DNA of 64,000 nucleotides from the NCBI GenBank assembly GCA_026874595.1, contig CM049316.1:36527339-36591338 (forward strand). The letters are read 5' to 3'. The position numbers and the translations under genes are program-made. Below are positions 10,558-23,560 of the stretch, in pieces (position 1 is the stretch's first letter; every line of letters starts with the position of its first letter). This DNA is from Sipunculus nudus (Eukaryota > Annelida > Sipuncula > Golfingiida > Sipunculidae). The notes below the pieces were generated by a model. That model saw only the letters and a list, made by a program, of their open reading frames with translations. It did no database searches and was not told the DNA's origin.

Positions 10558-11094
10558 TTTATTAGGCAATAACAAGTTTATAATATTTGAAGGTATAGAA
10601 GGAACAGTGAATAGCAATTAGCGTCAAATGTACAATTCCAAATATTAAAATACGGTCAAGAAATGTTCCCCTACTGGCGTATTCAACAAAGCGGAATCTG
10701 GACAAAAATGTCATTTTGACGACTTAAATTTAACGGTCGCTAATATTGTCTGTCCAACAACCATAATACAAATATAATCTCTATATAATAGAACACTTAA
10801 CAAAGAAAGAATCCATGTTCTAAAAAAATATCAGTGCACCCTTCACAAGAATTTGTTGTTTTATTAATACCAAATCTATATTCAAACAAGCAAGCAGTGT
10901 GGATGTTTTATCTCTCCTGATTGAAACAGAAAGACTGTATGTTCAATCAAAGTTTGAAAATCTGCTTGTCCTGAGAGCCAAGATTGTAATCATAACCGAA
11001 ACTAATTTGAGACTGAGACCGAAACTACCAACCCCGACACCTTATAACAAGACCGACATCGGAAAAAAAATATGGTCTCGAGAATTATCGCGAG
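10558..11094. other. Intergenic, nothing recognised
   Basis: AT-rich sequence. The final 150 bp contain GAGACCGAAAC-like degenerate repeats that may belong to the next element. Confidence 0.4.
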
Positions 11095-11797
11095 GTCGAG
11101 ACTGGTCTCCCGAGGTAGATCCATGCCCGCTCTATCGTAAACATCATGGCAGCCATGATGATCACATGCAAGTACGCGAGCTGCGCAGACTCGGAATCGC
11201 AAGAGTACGACTATGCTGTTTAGGGATTGTTGGAGTCAAATACTGACCCCCACAATGCACCGGGGCTTCTAGATACACCAACGATGTAAGTAAATATGTG
11301 GTAAAGAGGAAATGTAGTCCGTTCAAGTGTGCTGGATAAAAAAAAATTCAAGGCAAATTACATAGACATGGGTTTTTTGTGGTAAAGACTTTCAGTAATA
11401 TTGTGTGCATGCGCATGTGGAATATAAACAGAAGGTGTTTCCTTAAAATTAAACAAATTTAGATATCAACGTCTGAGAGCTGAGACAAGTAGTCCCGGCA
11501 GTCTAACATTGCTCAAACAGAAGAAAATCGTTTAGAGTAGAAACGACCTTCGCCGGAATGGTGCACATGCATGTTTTATCATACGTAATTTCATACGTAA
11601 TATTGTGTGCATGCGCATGTGGAATATAAACAGAAGGTGTTTCCTTAAAATTAAACAAATTTAGATATCAACGTCTGAGAGCTGAGACAAGTAGTCCCGG
11701 CAGTCTAACATTGCTCAAACAGAAGAAAATCGTTTAGAGTAGAAACGACCTTCGCCGGAATGGTGCACATGCATGTTTTATCATACGTAATTTCAAG
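11095..11797 (+). repeat. Dispersed repeat family D, copy 1, with internal 202-bp duplication
   Basis: The left part (11100-11275) matches 60846-61020 in reverse orientation; both contain AGAAGCCCCGGTG and TTTGACTCCAACAA on the same strand. The right part, with GAAGGTGTTTCC and GAGACAAGTAGTCCCGG, matches 60500-60690 reversed in the same relative order. A 202-bp segment is tandemly repeated (about 11392-11593 and 11594-11795) with no difference I could see. A shorter copy lies at 48195-48310. Element class unknown. Confidence 0.65.
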
Positions 11798-13262
11798 GCC
11801 ATAGTTTAATTTAAACTACCCTAGTTTTGATTATGGGCTGAGGTATCCTACAGAGAAAAATGCAGGTCTATGACTTAACCTTAAGAGACAGGCAATAGGT
11901 AAGCATGGCAAATTTCCCTTCCTCTAACCTGCCACGCCACTCTTGTCTTCATGGCCAAGAACGTATTACCTGGCAGACAATTTATGGTTCCTTATCAGGG
12001 GCCTCCGCTGTTGAACCTTCTTCGTTACGCTCTATGATTTATAGTCCCAGCTCATGATTTGAACAGCTTGGTGGTTTGCCAGAGCAACCCGATGGGTCAT
12101 TAGGCTTTACGAAGCCTGCGAGGAATTCTGATGATATATGACTCATGTCGTTATGGCCGCGCAGTCTTTAAATCGCTCTTGTTGATTTTCGATCAAGCAC
12201 AATTTAAGCCCTTAAGCGCAACCTGCTGAAGTACACCTTGCTTGTTTTACGGATTACTTTATGTACTGGACGAGGGTGGTTTCGCTAATTCTGTTGAATT
12301 TATTGACCGCGTGCAGTGTTAATACGAATCTGACGAATTACCTGGTAATACCATACGTCGTATAAAGCAGGGATCAGGCACACATCTGTGTATTCTCGGT
12401 TATGATTTCTATATAATTGAATGATTTAACATTGACGAATGATTTTGCAGTGTCTTTTCCAAATGGGGTATATTCGATGATAGTAAAAGTGTGTAGGTGA
12501 TAATTTTAAAAGAACAATGTTCTTTAATATCCTTATAAATATCTTTATATTTTATAAATATCAATATTTCTATACAATTGAAATAGCGGCAAAACCTCCT
12601 GACGATTTTTTGTTTTATCTAATATATATTGATTATAAAAATACACAAATACACATTCATTATATTCTACCTTCATCTTTATCTAGGGTCAACTCACTAT
12701 CTTCTCATAAAAATAGTTCAATATTTATTTTTCTGTTTTGTTGACTTTAAATTTTAAAATTTTTAATTTTTAAAATTTAATATGACATGTAAGTACAGGA
12801 ATTATATTTATCCAAGCCTAGTAAATCATAGCTAGTACACCCACTCGATGGTTCCATCATACGTCAGTCCTCCCCGCCAGAACAAAGGCGACTTCGCTGA
12901 AGTCACACTTGTGTATGTTTATGTGTAGTTGTTTTATTATTATGGTTTCTGTCAATATTTCGTTCTAAATCGTTTGCTAACACAAGAAAATATAAACTTG
13001 CACCGAGCGCGATCAGTAACAGTGAATGCCGACAGGCTCGCCCTCAGCTATTACCTCCCAATGGCTTAGAATCCTTTAAACAAAACATATTGTGATGATC
13101 TCGATTACTTCAACACTTGTGAGAAAATAAAAATATAAAGATCTTCTTTTGCATAGTGCATGTAAAAAATGGAATGCAATGCGATTGAAATAAGAAATAT
13201 TAATTGTCATGATTCTTTCCAGAGCGCCCTGAAAAAAAAAACTTTTATAAAAAAAGGTGTAG
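11798..13262. other. Intergenic; moderate-GC block then AT-rich sequence
   Basis: 11850-12360 is less AT-rich than its surroundings but gives no recognisable protein. 12747-12780 is a 13-bp perfect inverted repeat made only of A and T with an 8-nt spacer. Confidence 0.45.
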
Positions 13263-13487
13263 ACAACTGTTTCTCTTTTCCCTTCCAGAAAAGACGAGAT
13301 CATTATCAATGGATTAAGATTCGGGGCTTGTCCCTTGAATCAGTACTTATTTAAAATCAGAAACATGGAGAGTCCATTTTGTAACTGTACAGCAGCTGAA
13401 GAAAGCACAGAACACTATATATTACACTGCTCAAAGTCGACCCGACTTGTTTACGTTCATCAAAACAGTATTAAACTGAAAGATTAA
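13263..13487 (+). pseudogene. Non-LTR retrotransposon C-terminal fragment
   Basis: The frame through 13302 reads RKDEIIINGLRFG (13287 onward), then a CNC and EEST-EHYILHC stretch. This is the CxC...E..EH.LL.C pattern that follows reverse transcriptase in many LINEs. In this frame stops lie upstream (13248, 13260) and a TAA follows at 13485-13487. A short same-sense segment up to about 13646 reads TGLQTRY before a stop, resembling a LINE C-terminus in another frame. This is a dead 5'-truncated copy, and the clade is uncertain. Confidence 0.7.
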
Positions 13488-14966
13488 AATGAAAAGAAAT
13501 TCATATTATATAAGAGAAATACCCTATCGGATCTTATAAGAGATAAGATACGCACACCTTAATCACTGTTTATCACACAAACTAAACGTTTTAAATGATG
13601 CCATGTATATATCACAGTGCTTCACTGGTCTTCAAACCCGCTATTAAAGTGCAGTAAATAGTAAACGTTTATTCTGCATGTCCTGTTGTATGTCTATTTA
13701 TTTTTAGTCTATAATTTGTCTATTTTATGTTGTACCTTTTCTATCACGTTCTTACATGTCACCTTATGCTTATATCTATATATGTTGTTATTGTCATAGT
13801 TAGCATGTTACATTTTTACATGAGTTCATGTGTATTAGCCAATACCTACTTTGTAATCCTTTCGAAATACATATATTTAAACCAACATATTAAAAAATAT
13901 ATATATCTTCCTTTGGTGTTGTACCCTAATGCTATACAATATTTAATTGAAATCCGTTCAAATCTTTTTGACCGATATCGCCAGCAGACAAAACAAACGC
14001 CGGTAAAAAAATCACCTTGCGGAGTTAAAATACGCCTCGCAGCACACAGAGTTTTGCGGTTCTTGAAACATGACAAGCATTATCATTACACATCCCACCT
14101 ATGGGCATCTCGCCATACAGACCACCCTTATCTTCATCAGAACACAGTCCTGGCCAGTTCCCGACACAAGATAAGTTGGAATCTGACCCTGTGGGCACGT
14201 GCACCAAGTGATCAGGCCGGTCCCTGAATGACCATAGATTTAGTATAAGGGTTTCAGCAGGAACTGATTATGCAAATAACCAAGATCGTGACTCGGTCAT
14301 AATTCTCTAAGGAAATGACCACTTTTCCGTATCAGTGCGGTCTTTTATGGTCCGTTTGAAAGGTGGTCGCGGGATCTACAGTAGTTCGGATTAAAGTACA
14401 TACAGGCCCATCCGTTTGTTATCTGCGTGAGACTAGTTTCGCTACCATTTGACCCAACCCTTCCCGCGAAAGTATCACTTTTTTGCAGCACAGTAATTCG
14501 GATTACCAACCAAGTAAAGTATAACCTCACGTTAACTCCCGTTTATAGAATAAACTGATTAAGGTGTTTGTAAAGCGACCTACAGTGCGGACGCCGTATT
14601 TTCACTCGAAAGTTAAACGGTTTAATATAATCCGATTTTGATACGAACTAAGTGCGGATACGGCCGAACTCAGTGATTGTCGCACTACCACAGATACCTC
14701 GCAAAGACCCCCTGATCAAGCGTTCAAGTGTTGTACTACACGAACACGCTTCAGTTGCTTGATAACAGCTTGTCTTAATAAATGTCATAATGATATAAAA
14801 TAAATTTGAATTAAAACTGTATTATGTTGATTCAGTTTACCTATAAATATAATGGTTAATTCCTGTGGTGGTACCCGAACACTCCAAAAAAATTCACCAA
14901 AATCTGTTCATACTTTTTTTGGCGTAAAGTGGCTATAGACAAACCAACAATCCATAATAATATATA

Positions 14967-14967
<1 letters not shown>
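13488..14967. other. Mostly intergenic, possible degraded DNA-transposon matter
   Basis: Contains repeated CAGTAGTTCGGATTA / CAGTAATTCGGATTA and CAGTGCGGAC motifs between 14330 and 14670 that resemble decayed pogo-like ends. Minus-strand ORFs at 14025-14207 and 14345-14530 contain cysteines but have no signal peptide or convincing splice link. Confidence 0.35.

Positions 14968-15009
<42 letters not shown>
14968..15009. repeat. (AAT)n microsatellite
   Basis: Pure AAT repeats. They give a poly-Leu minus-strand ORF that is not a gene. Confidence 0.95.
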
Positions 15010-15012
<3 letters not shown>

Positions 15013-16025
15013 ACAACAACAAAAATAATATAATCACTAATTGTAAACCGTAAATTGTGACATTTTGTTAGGGGGATGCGGTTCAATTCGATATTTTCAA
15101 GCCGGAAACATTTTTTTTTCTGCCGGACATGGTCAAGGAGAATGAGAGAGAGAGAGAGAGAGAGGGGCAATGAATATTTCTTCAGTGTTTCTTTTTAGGT
15201 TGTATTCTCCTCTTTTAGGGGGTGTCGCACATGCGCAAGTGGTCCTTTGTTACGGTGAACGGAAACGCGCAAAGTGTGTTTCTCACACAGGACCGTAACC
15301 CTATATGTAAGGCGTGAATTAGAATCAGCAAGTCTGTGTGCGAGAATGGTTTTGTTGAAAAAATTGTTTGTCAAACTAAAGTGAATTAATAGCTTGAGAT
15401 AACAAACATATTATTCCAAATGTTTATGTTCCCCTGACGGGCCAAAGGTCTGTCGTTTCTTCGTAAATAGAAACGATATTGCAGTTCCTTTGAATATGCT
15501 CACTAATCCAGTGTTGTCATAATTACCAAATTCCTATTGTGTTATTGTCTCTGTAATTTTAAACTTGTGCCAAGTTTTTTAACAAGTCTGTTTGTTATTA
15601 ATTACAAAATCTTAATCAAAAGTATATTACACATGTGGCTTTAATAGCTATTTTTCATTCACTGATTTGTTCGAAATATGATATGTTTGCTGCATGTAAT
15701 TTTAATAATAAAAATAACTTTGACCTGTGTTCGTTTCAAAAACAGTTGCATGGAAATAATTATGGAAACATATTGTAGGAAGCCCTTAAATAAGCTATAT
15801 CAATATGCCTGTACATTGATTACCATGCGTAGCAAGCGTATATAACCTTGGCTATATCATATTGATCTGTTGGTCGTTAATTGTAATAATAACAGCCTGG
15901 CTCTTTCTCGAAGTCTGTGTTTCGTCAATAATTTTCCATTTTTGCACCCATGCATTGTTAGCGTGCCTGCTATTTAATATAATTTTACATTCTTAATCTA
16001 ATTCGTTTAGAGAACAGCAAAGGTA

Positions 16026-16028
<3 letters not shown>
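15010..16028. other. Intergenic; (GA)n at 15143-15164
   Basis: No gene recognised. It includes a GA dinucleotide tract and the inverted repeat GTGTGTTTCTCACAC near 15275. Confidence 0.45.
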
Positions 16029-16081
<53 letters not shown>

Positions 16082-16138
16082 TATATACATATATATATAT
16101 ATACATATATATATATTATCTATATACATATTTATATA
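16029..16138. repeat. (TA)n / TACATATA compound microsatellite
   Basis: Long TA tract degenerating into TATACATA repeats. Confidence 0.9.
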
Positions 16139-18560
16139 TGTAATACAACATTATTTCATGACGTCACGGACTGTAGGTGTTGTAGTAGTGACTGCTTAAC
16201 ACATCAGCGCTTTCAGATATCAATCTTTATTTATATCTAACCATCTCTGATGACAAAATGTTCACAATAATTAAAGACCAGGCCTCTAATCAGTATTTGT
16301 GGTGTTGTTTTGCTTTGCATGAGGTTTCCATTAAAAGGGAACTTTAAACTTTAAACGTCAATCTACCAACCTATTAGGACAGAATTTGATTCTGTCAGAT
16401 AAGGCTGAATTTATTGGAGCACGAAACTGTAATAGTTCAGATGTCGTTCGATTTTGCATGCATTACGCGCGATACACAAAAAGAATTTGATTTTCCCCGA
16501 GTGTTTACACTATAAATCCCTATTCGACGATATCCAGGGTCTATCAATTCTAGTAAAAAAAATAGGAATATATTAGCATCTTCTACCAACATCATGCCGC
16601 GTAAAACGTTCATTCCGTGATTACTATGCCAAAACAAAAAAAAAAAAGCGAAAAGACAAAATACCTCAAGTTTTATTCTGACGCAAAAATAAGTTTTTGA
16701 ATTAAGAATTACAGTAATGGTGGTAGTAAACTTTACTTCACTAATTGTCATGTTCGTAGCGTTAAACAAACGGCACAAATTCATGATATTATGTTTGTCA
16801 TTTTCTTTTCAAGAAAAAAATGAGTTTCTGCATTCCTGTAACGATGTAGTGACAATAATATTCTCAAACCATGATTTGTCAAAAGAAAATTACAAATACC
16901 ATATGCACCAGTTAATAATAACACCCAGGTAACATTCATGTACACGAATTCAGTGATATTTTAGCTTGAAGAGATTGCTCAAGCCAAAACGCTTTGTACT
17001 TTTGTATAATTGCTAAATGGCCAAGCAGGGGCGTCAATGGCGGGGGGGGGGGGGGGGACCGGGGTGTATATCCCCCCTTTTTTATTTAATTAGCACGTGG
17101 GATGGTCAATGTTAATAAACTTTGGTTCAATTTCTGAGATTACTATGAAATATTACATTTCTAAACCTGGTTTAGAATTAACCTCTACTGGTAACATCAT
17201 ACCCTTTTTTTAACCTTAAAAAGTGTTTATGTTTATAAAAAGGTTGAACCAGCTCTGATTACCCTTCCAAATATATATCCTGGATGATTATATATGACTT
17301 TGGCACAGATTCTTGGTGCTGTAGGAATTAAGAGAGGAACATAGTCGGCTACTGACATTCCGAAGTGTTAGATACCAGAATCGAACCCTCATGCTTTTTT
17401 TAAGACAGAAGGTTATAAATAAAAAGTAAATATAAAATTTTACGTGTGTCTGATGATACCCTACTCTAAGCAGAAACAGTTCTTATATACAACAGAAAAA
17501 AATCTTGATTGTAGAGAAATGTGGAGTAAACAGCGTTATTAACAATATTACGTTCAGTATGTGCGCAGGTGTGAAGTCATTCTTTTGTTTTCCATGTTAA
17601 CACCATGTGGAAGAACGATTTCACAGAAACGAGTTGGATCTTTCAATAGCAATGAAGGTTTTGATTAACTAAAAGTGATAATAAGCACCTTTGGTAAATC
17701 TATGGTAATAAAAGTGAGAAAATCTTAAGAACATTCTCGAGTTTTGTCTCACTTAATTACATGAGGTATGAATCCCAATGCCCAGCAATGAAATACCAAC
17801 ACACACATTGCACCATGTCGTTTCAAGATAATAATCCCGGAAACGTTCAGACTAAAGTCTTAATTTATGTCACGTTCTACCTCATTTGTCATGATAAGCG
17901 AAGAATGAAGAAAATATTTTATGGACTTAAAATGAATGAGAGAAACGTTATTCCACGGTGTTACTTAGTCCATGAAAAGTTGGGATGGTTGCAGGCCATG
18001 TTGTTCATCGGATAATGCTTGAAAACATAGGCGACTGATATTGAAACGTTCTACAATAGGCCATATAAGCTGATGTTCAGACTTATATAGCGTAGTTTTA
18101 ACATCTCAGAACGTGACAATACATCTCTGTCTGATATACATTAGTTGCCTCATGATAAAAACATGTCATGCTATCAAAATTCCCTCATGCCTGCGCAGTA
18201 TAACACATCGAAATTCTACTTTTCTGTTGATTCTAAGGATATGTCCCGGACCTGCTTCAAATGCTCGATATTCATGGTACCAGGATGTCGGCGTTGACAG
18301 CGCCCGCGTTTGAGTGGGTTGTTCTGCAGACAGCTTTGGGTAAAGTATCTTAGAAGAAGAAAAGGTTGAGACAAACATATGAATTGCTGAATTCACGTTC
18401 CAGGTCTGTCCCGCGGATTTTCTCAGACAATAATGTCTGCTAGGTATGTATCGAGGTTCTGTATGCTATGAATACAGATCGGGGATGCAAGGCCATGATA
18501 GAACAAGGTAACTAAAGCCTGACGCCTGTCTTATTTTGAGCCATGCACTCAAACAAAACA

Positions 18561-18561
<1 letters not shown>
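16139..18561. other. Intergenic, nothing recognised; (G)16 at 17042-17057
   Basis: Several 60-115 codon ORFs on both strands are low-complexity or AT-driven and match no family I recognise. A CAGGGGCGTCAATGG motif at about 17026 just before the G run resembles a hAT end without a partner. Confidence 0.4.

Positions 18562-18625
<64 letters not shown>
18562..18625. repeat. (TA)n microsatellite
   Basis: Pure TA tract. Confidence 0.95.
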
Positions 18626-18629
<4 letters not shown>

Positions 18630-19804
18630 TCGCACGCAGAAATTTTATCAATGTATGTAGTTATTTAATAATCCTTTTAAACACTAGGCCCTTGAACTTC
18701 ATCTGAAATCAAATATCATCGAGGAAATATCACATCAATTCCACCGAGAGCCTTATTAAGATGCCCCTTTCTTTAAACTTATTAATAATAAACGTTTAAG
18801 ATGTCTACTATAAAATTGTAATTAGGTTTTTTCATATAAACCGACATTTTTCATCTGCCCTGCCATTGTCAAAGAACCCAAGGACTGAAATCTCATTGCA
18901 AGAACTGAAATCTCACCTCAATCAGTTACAACACTTGAACATATTCAAATAAACTGTCCATGCAGCAATGTGTTTATAGTGCGACTGACAAATAAGCTGG
19001 GACTCTAGGTTCTGTTTCTAAATCTATAATTTCATGATCCAGAATTACTCACATACATAATGAATGTTCTGATTAACATAGCAAACCTGTATAGGAAAAG
19101 TAAAGCAATATTGTAGTTTAATCTGCGCGTTCAAGAATTGGCTGATTTTGCTGAAGTTTAATTATCTCGGGAAATCCGCGCAATATATCATTTTTTCACT
19201 TTCTCCGTAAGATAACCACGGGTCTGATTGTTGTTAATTATGAGATCTTAATGAAATTTACTCTGCCCGTTTATATTTTTGCTTAATTTTAGGAAGTTGT
19301 TCAGAATAACATCAAACTTAAAGGAAAACCCTTATATGTAGTTACACTATAAAGAGCACGTTACGGCTAACGTTCTAACTTTCACTGTCACGTGGAGGTG
19401 ACATTGAAAGTGGTTACTGACAAACTGCATGAGAAAGACCGCACAGTTTGGCCACAGTGACCTAATATTAGAAAACGATGTAAACAATACTGATACAAAA
19501 CTGGGAAGGATAAGATATGCCTATGATGGCATTTCAGTGAAACTAGGTTTGAGGCCCATTAGTGCTAAAAAGTCCATAAATTAAGGGTAAGGTCAATTAA
19601 AAGTTTATGGTAGAAGGGAGTCGCTTGTTCCCGCTTTCCAGTGATTTTCCAAGTGTCAATAATGCCCGAAGCCCATTGTGTCTTGCCCTTGAGGACAAAG
19701 GTAATGGATTACACAATGCCAAAAATGTTGACACCTACAGTGCAGAACTATGAATTAAATAATGCTGAAAGGCAACTATATGAAATATAAACAAACTTAA
19801 AAAA
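18626..19804. other. Intergenic, nothing recognised
   Basis: AT-rich, without long ORFs or visible repeats. Confidence 0.5.
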
Positions 19805-20300
19805 TGAGGACATGGACATAGACCCCCACCAAATAAAACATTAATTCCCCCGATGGGCTATTAAATATGTGTGCAGCAAGTAATGTTAATAATTAAGCGG
19901 GATTCTTCTCAAAGCAAATTTCATGAAATTCATTTTTATATAAAAATGTATCATGTTTATGAAGAAAAGGAAAGCCGACGCTCGTTCGGTATTGTACTGA
20001 TTTGATCAGGCTTACTGGATAAAATTTTAAACTTCTGAGTTTAAAGTATTTGAGTATTTAAAATTAGTGAGGACGCGGACACAGACCCCCACCAAGTAAA
20101 ATATTAATTCCCCCGATAGGGCTATTAAATATAACATAATTGTGGCGAGTAATATTATTAATTACGCGGGATACTTTCTAAAGCAGATTTCATGAGATAT
20201 ATTTATATCCGTGTATCATGTCTTTGAGAAAAAGAAAGCCGTTTCTCTTTCGGTATTGTATAGTTTTGATCAGGCTAACTAGATCAAATGTTTAACGGAT
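19805..20300 (+). repeat. Tandem duplication, 263-bp unit, two diverged copies
   Basis: The unit starts TGAGGACATGGACATAGACC at 19805 and TGAGGACGCGGACACAGACC at 20068. The copies share ATTAATTCCCCCGAT and TTCGGTATTGTA with many substitutions and small indels, so the duplication is old. Confidence 0.75.
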
Positions 20301-21794
20301 GAGATGAGAAACACTTTGAAAACTGAATCTCTGGCAATATCCATTGTTTGGAACATAATGAACAATTAGAAATAACGGAGTCTCATCTGTGCCATAAGCA
20401 AAGCCAGACACTATTTGACGGGGTAATTGAATTAACAACATTCAGGTGTTCGTCAGACTGTTTGTTCCTCAATGTCTTAATCTTATCCGACTGTAATTAT
20501 ATCCTTTGAAAGAGATCCAATATAATCATTGTCACTTCAGGAAAGCAATTAATTCGTTCACTTTCTCTTATTTGAGTTGTATCAAGTTTTACTGGGAAGC
20601 AGTTATCCGAGACACAATTAAACTTCCAGCATTCCGTCATCAAGCATTACATATCACAGTTGTCCAACCTTAGGGCACAGGGAGGGGGGGGGCACCTCTT
20701 TGTCAGATATGGGACATATACCATATTTTATACTTAAAAATTTTGTCCATAAGAAGAACATCAATGAAGAGGTAGGTTTTTGTTAATAAAAATGTGTCAG
20801 TGTTGCAAAATTCCTCAAATATGAGTACACTGAAGTTTGCCAGAAATAACATAAATATCAATATCTGTTTGCTCTTTTCCTGACAAAACCCTTCAAGTAC
20901 CTGCTGACAAGACAATTCCTCAAGGCATGTCTTGTGAATGTGACAGAATGAACCAGACGTGATTATCCCATTTCAACAAAATTGTTGAACCAAGTCAGTA
21001 AACAAAGAAATAACAAAGAAATAAATTTAATATTTCATGCGCTGCTGATTGATTTAAATAAGGTCTTGTGTTTAATTGCGAAATTTACATTATTATTAAA
21101 AGAAACGAGTGTATGTATGTGTGTGAGGGGGGTAGCTATGATTGTACCCCGTCAAATATGTGAGAGGACAAGTACCATCAACTCGTTTGGAAAGAAATTG
21201 CGACCCTGCATTCCACAGAAACAAAACGAAGAGGCGGGCCAGAAGCCAACAAACAAGCAGTCCAATTTCACATCCCTACAGACCCACAAGAGGACTTATA
21301 CAATAGTACTGCTGGAACTCCTGAAAACCTGGCTGTGAGTGGAGTCGATAAAACCAACACCCCCGTATTGCCAAACAAACAAGACCGCCCGATTAACTTG
21401 CGAGCCGGGCTCTGTAGGGGCTGCTTAAGCTTATCTAACAGCAATCTACACCGGCTGCAAGATGGTCAAATGTCCCCATGGGCACTATCCCCGGCTCTCT
21501 GTACCTTGTCAGGGATGGCGGGCCAGGAGACTTATAGTCAGTGGCCGTGTAGCTGTTAATTTAGGCTGATATTATAAAGATTTAGTCTTTGCTCTCAAAG
21601 AAGCAATAATGTTTTCTTAATTTTTGTCATCTAACTGGTATCGAGATAATTTATACGTATAGATTCAAGATGGTTTATTCATCATCCATATATGATACAT
21701 ATTTATGTATAATATATATATTTATATATATTAGATGATTATATATAGCTAGGATAAAGGGTTTCTAACTAATGATTCATGACAACATTTATTC
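20301..21794. other. Intergenic, nothing recognised
   Basis: ORFs at 20982-21338 and 21335-21559 overlap by 4 bp on the plus strand and are less AT-rich than the flanks. Neither has a recognisable domain or clean splice sites. Confidence 0.35.
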
Positions 21795-22290
21795 ATGCTT
21801 TCATCAGTTCAAGAACTGACCTCTTTGCCATGTGGACTTCCTAGCAAGTCAATGGTCCGGCTGCACAGAGTACCGAATGAAGCAGCTAAGCTTGTAACTG
21901 GTGGAAAGAAGCGCGAACACATGACACCACTACTTAAAGAATTTCATTGGCCTCCTGTGCGACAGCGCATTGATTTTAAAATTGTGTTATTGGTAAACAA
22001 AGCAATAAATGGTAAATCGCCTATTTATATTAGGAACCTTTTAACTTTTTATGTTCCAGTCAGGCAGCTTAGGTCATCCGACCAATGATTTTAGTGATTG
22101 CATAAACACGAAGTGAGATGTGTCGTTCGAGAGCCTTCTCAGCCAGCTGTGGCATCAAGGTTGTGGAATCAACTTCCACGCTCAATCAGAGTTTCACCAT
22201 TTTATGCTTCATATAAAAGAAATCTTAAAATTTACGTTTTAATATTAGCTTTTAATAGTTCCTAGAAATCAGGGTTTGGCGAGGATTTCG

Positions 22291-22369
<79 letters not shown>

Positions 22370-22500
22370 TTGTAATTGTGCTTTAAGTAATGATTTAATC
22401 AACTTTTGCCTTTAGTTTTGTAAAGCGCTTTTGATAACTCGTGTTCAATTCGTGCTATATAAATTGGATATATTATTATCATTATTATTATTACTTATAT
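21795..22500 (+). pseudogene. LINE 3' end: reverse-transcriptase C-terminus, 3' UTR and (ATT)n tail
   Basis: The frame from 21795 encodes the C-terminal part of a non-LTR reverse transcriptase: RVPNEAAKLVTGGKKREHM, LKEFHWPPVRQRIDFKIVLL and VRQLRSSDQ are its typical blocks (consensus LVTG.KK..H..P.L..LHWLPV..RI.FKI). TGA, TAG and TGA occur in the same frame at 22086-22097. The frame then resumes with SRLWNQLPRSIR and ends at TAG 22263-22265. The 3' part has GTAAAGCGC, GTGCTATATAAATT and an (ATT)n tail, a stem-type LINE ending. A (TA)n tract at 22298-22369 expanded within it. It is a truncated dead copy. Confidence 0.85.
22298..22369. repeat. (TA)n microsatellite
   Basis: Pure TA tract inside the LINE 3' untranslated region. 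Confidence 0.95.
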
Positions 22501-23299
22501 AAACGAACTTATCGTTAAATATATATGTAAACTTTGTTTTAATGCAAAACTAATATAAATGAGTTATGTGACTGAAAGGTATGATCCGCTGCTGTGCAGT
22601 TTTCCGTATGACTAGCGCAATGATCGACTCACAGTAAACTCGATCAGTCAACATGCGGAGTCGTGTATTTATGGAGCACCTAAACACCTGCGCTCTTGAA
22701 CCTCACGTGGACGTCGGGGTGATTTGGGTGTCCTCGAGATCGCAGCCCTCCACCCCACCTCATTCTTGCTACTACAAGGGTTCCTTGCACCGCACGCATA
22801 GTTTATAATTCCCTATCCCAGCTCCTGTGCTTTCTCCATACGGTAATCTGTGCAAGATCTGGATTCGTACGCCGCATATGATGCCGTTCCAACGTGCACT
22901 GACCAGCTTTAATTCTGACGTTGTATAATGCCTTCACTGTACCTAAACGTACTTTCTGAACTCTGTTACGTTGTGCTTTCCCTATGTTATAACTTAGGCA
23001 GAAATCCAGTTAGGAATGTTTACACGTGAAATAAATACTCTGCAAGTTTGTGCACATACAAACTATCGGGGGTTTAACAGTAAACCTCTTCTAAAGCTAA
23101 TAGATATGCCTGCGGCGCAATGTGATGGTATATGGTCGTATAATCTTTGTAATTGGAAGCTGAAATCAGAGGATCTGCTGGTATCAGCAGCATCAAGAGA
23201 GAACCCTAATTAAATTCCGTCAAGACCAAGCGTGACATGTGTGGGTGTGTAAATACTACTTTTACTAGGTAAATTTATACCCTTTAATTTATGAGTTTC
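22501..23299. other. Intergenic; moderate-GC block 22600-22930
   Basis: The block has more CpG than its surroundings but no recognisable exon or promoter. Confidence 0.4.
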
Positions 23300-23560
23300 A
23301 TGAATATCCACATGATATTTGGTAAGTCATCACAGCGTCACCAAAGTCTTGTGACCTCTGACCTCATTAAATATGCATGGATTTTGCCTATAATCGAACT
23401 TGGGAGAGATAATCTAATGAGTAGAGGTTATGGTTAGTTTCATGACAGTTAACTGGTAAGTTATTGCTGCCACACTTAGAGTAAACAGACGGACAAGGGG
23501 CAGAGGGACGGACGGACAGACTGTGGGTATGCCATTATACGTCCCGCCATAAAGTTAACA
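23300..23560 (+). repeat. Short (ACGG)n-associated repeat relic
   Basis: AGACGGACAAGGGGCAGAGG followed by GACGGACGGACAG resembles the (ACGG)n tail at 42.32-42.37 kb. Upstream sequence has TTGTGACCTCTGACCTCA. Probably a decayed relative of a tandem-repeat-bearing element; weak. Confidence 0.35.

Noticed and set aside
13727-14227. 166-codon ORF
   Set aside because: The first half is AT-driven hydrophobic sequence, the second half has no recognisable domain, and the minus strand has an equally plausible ORF.
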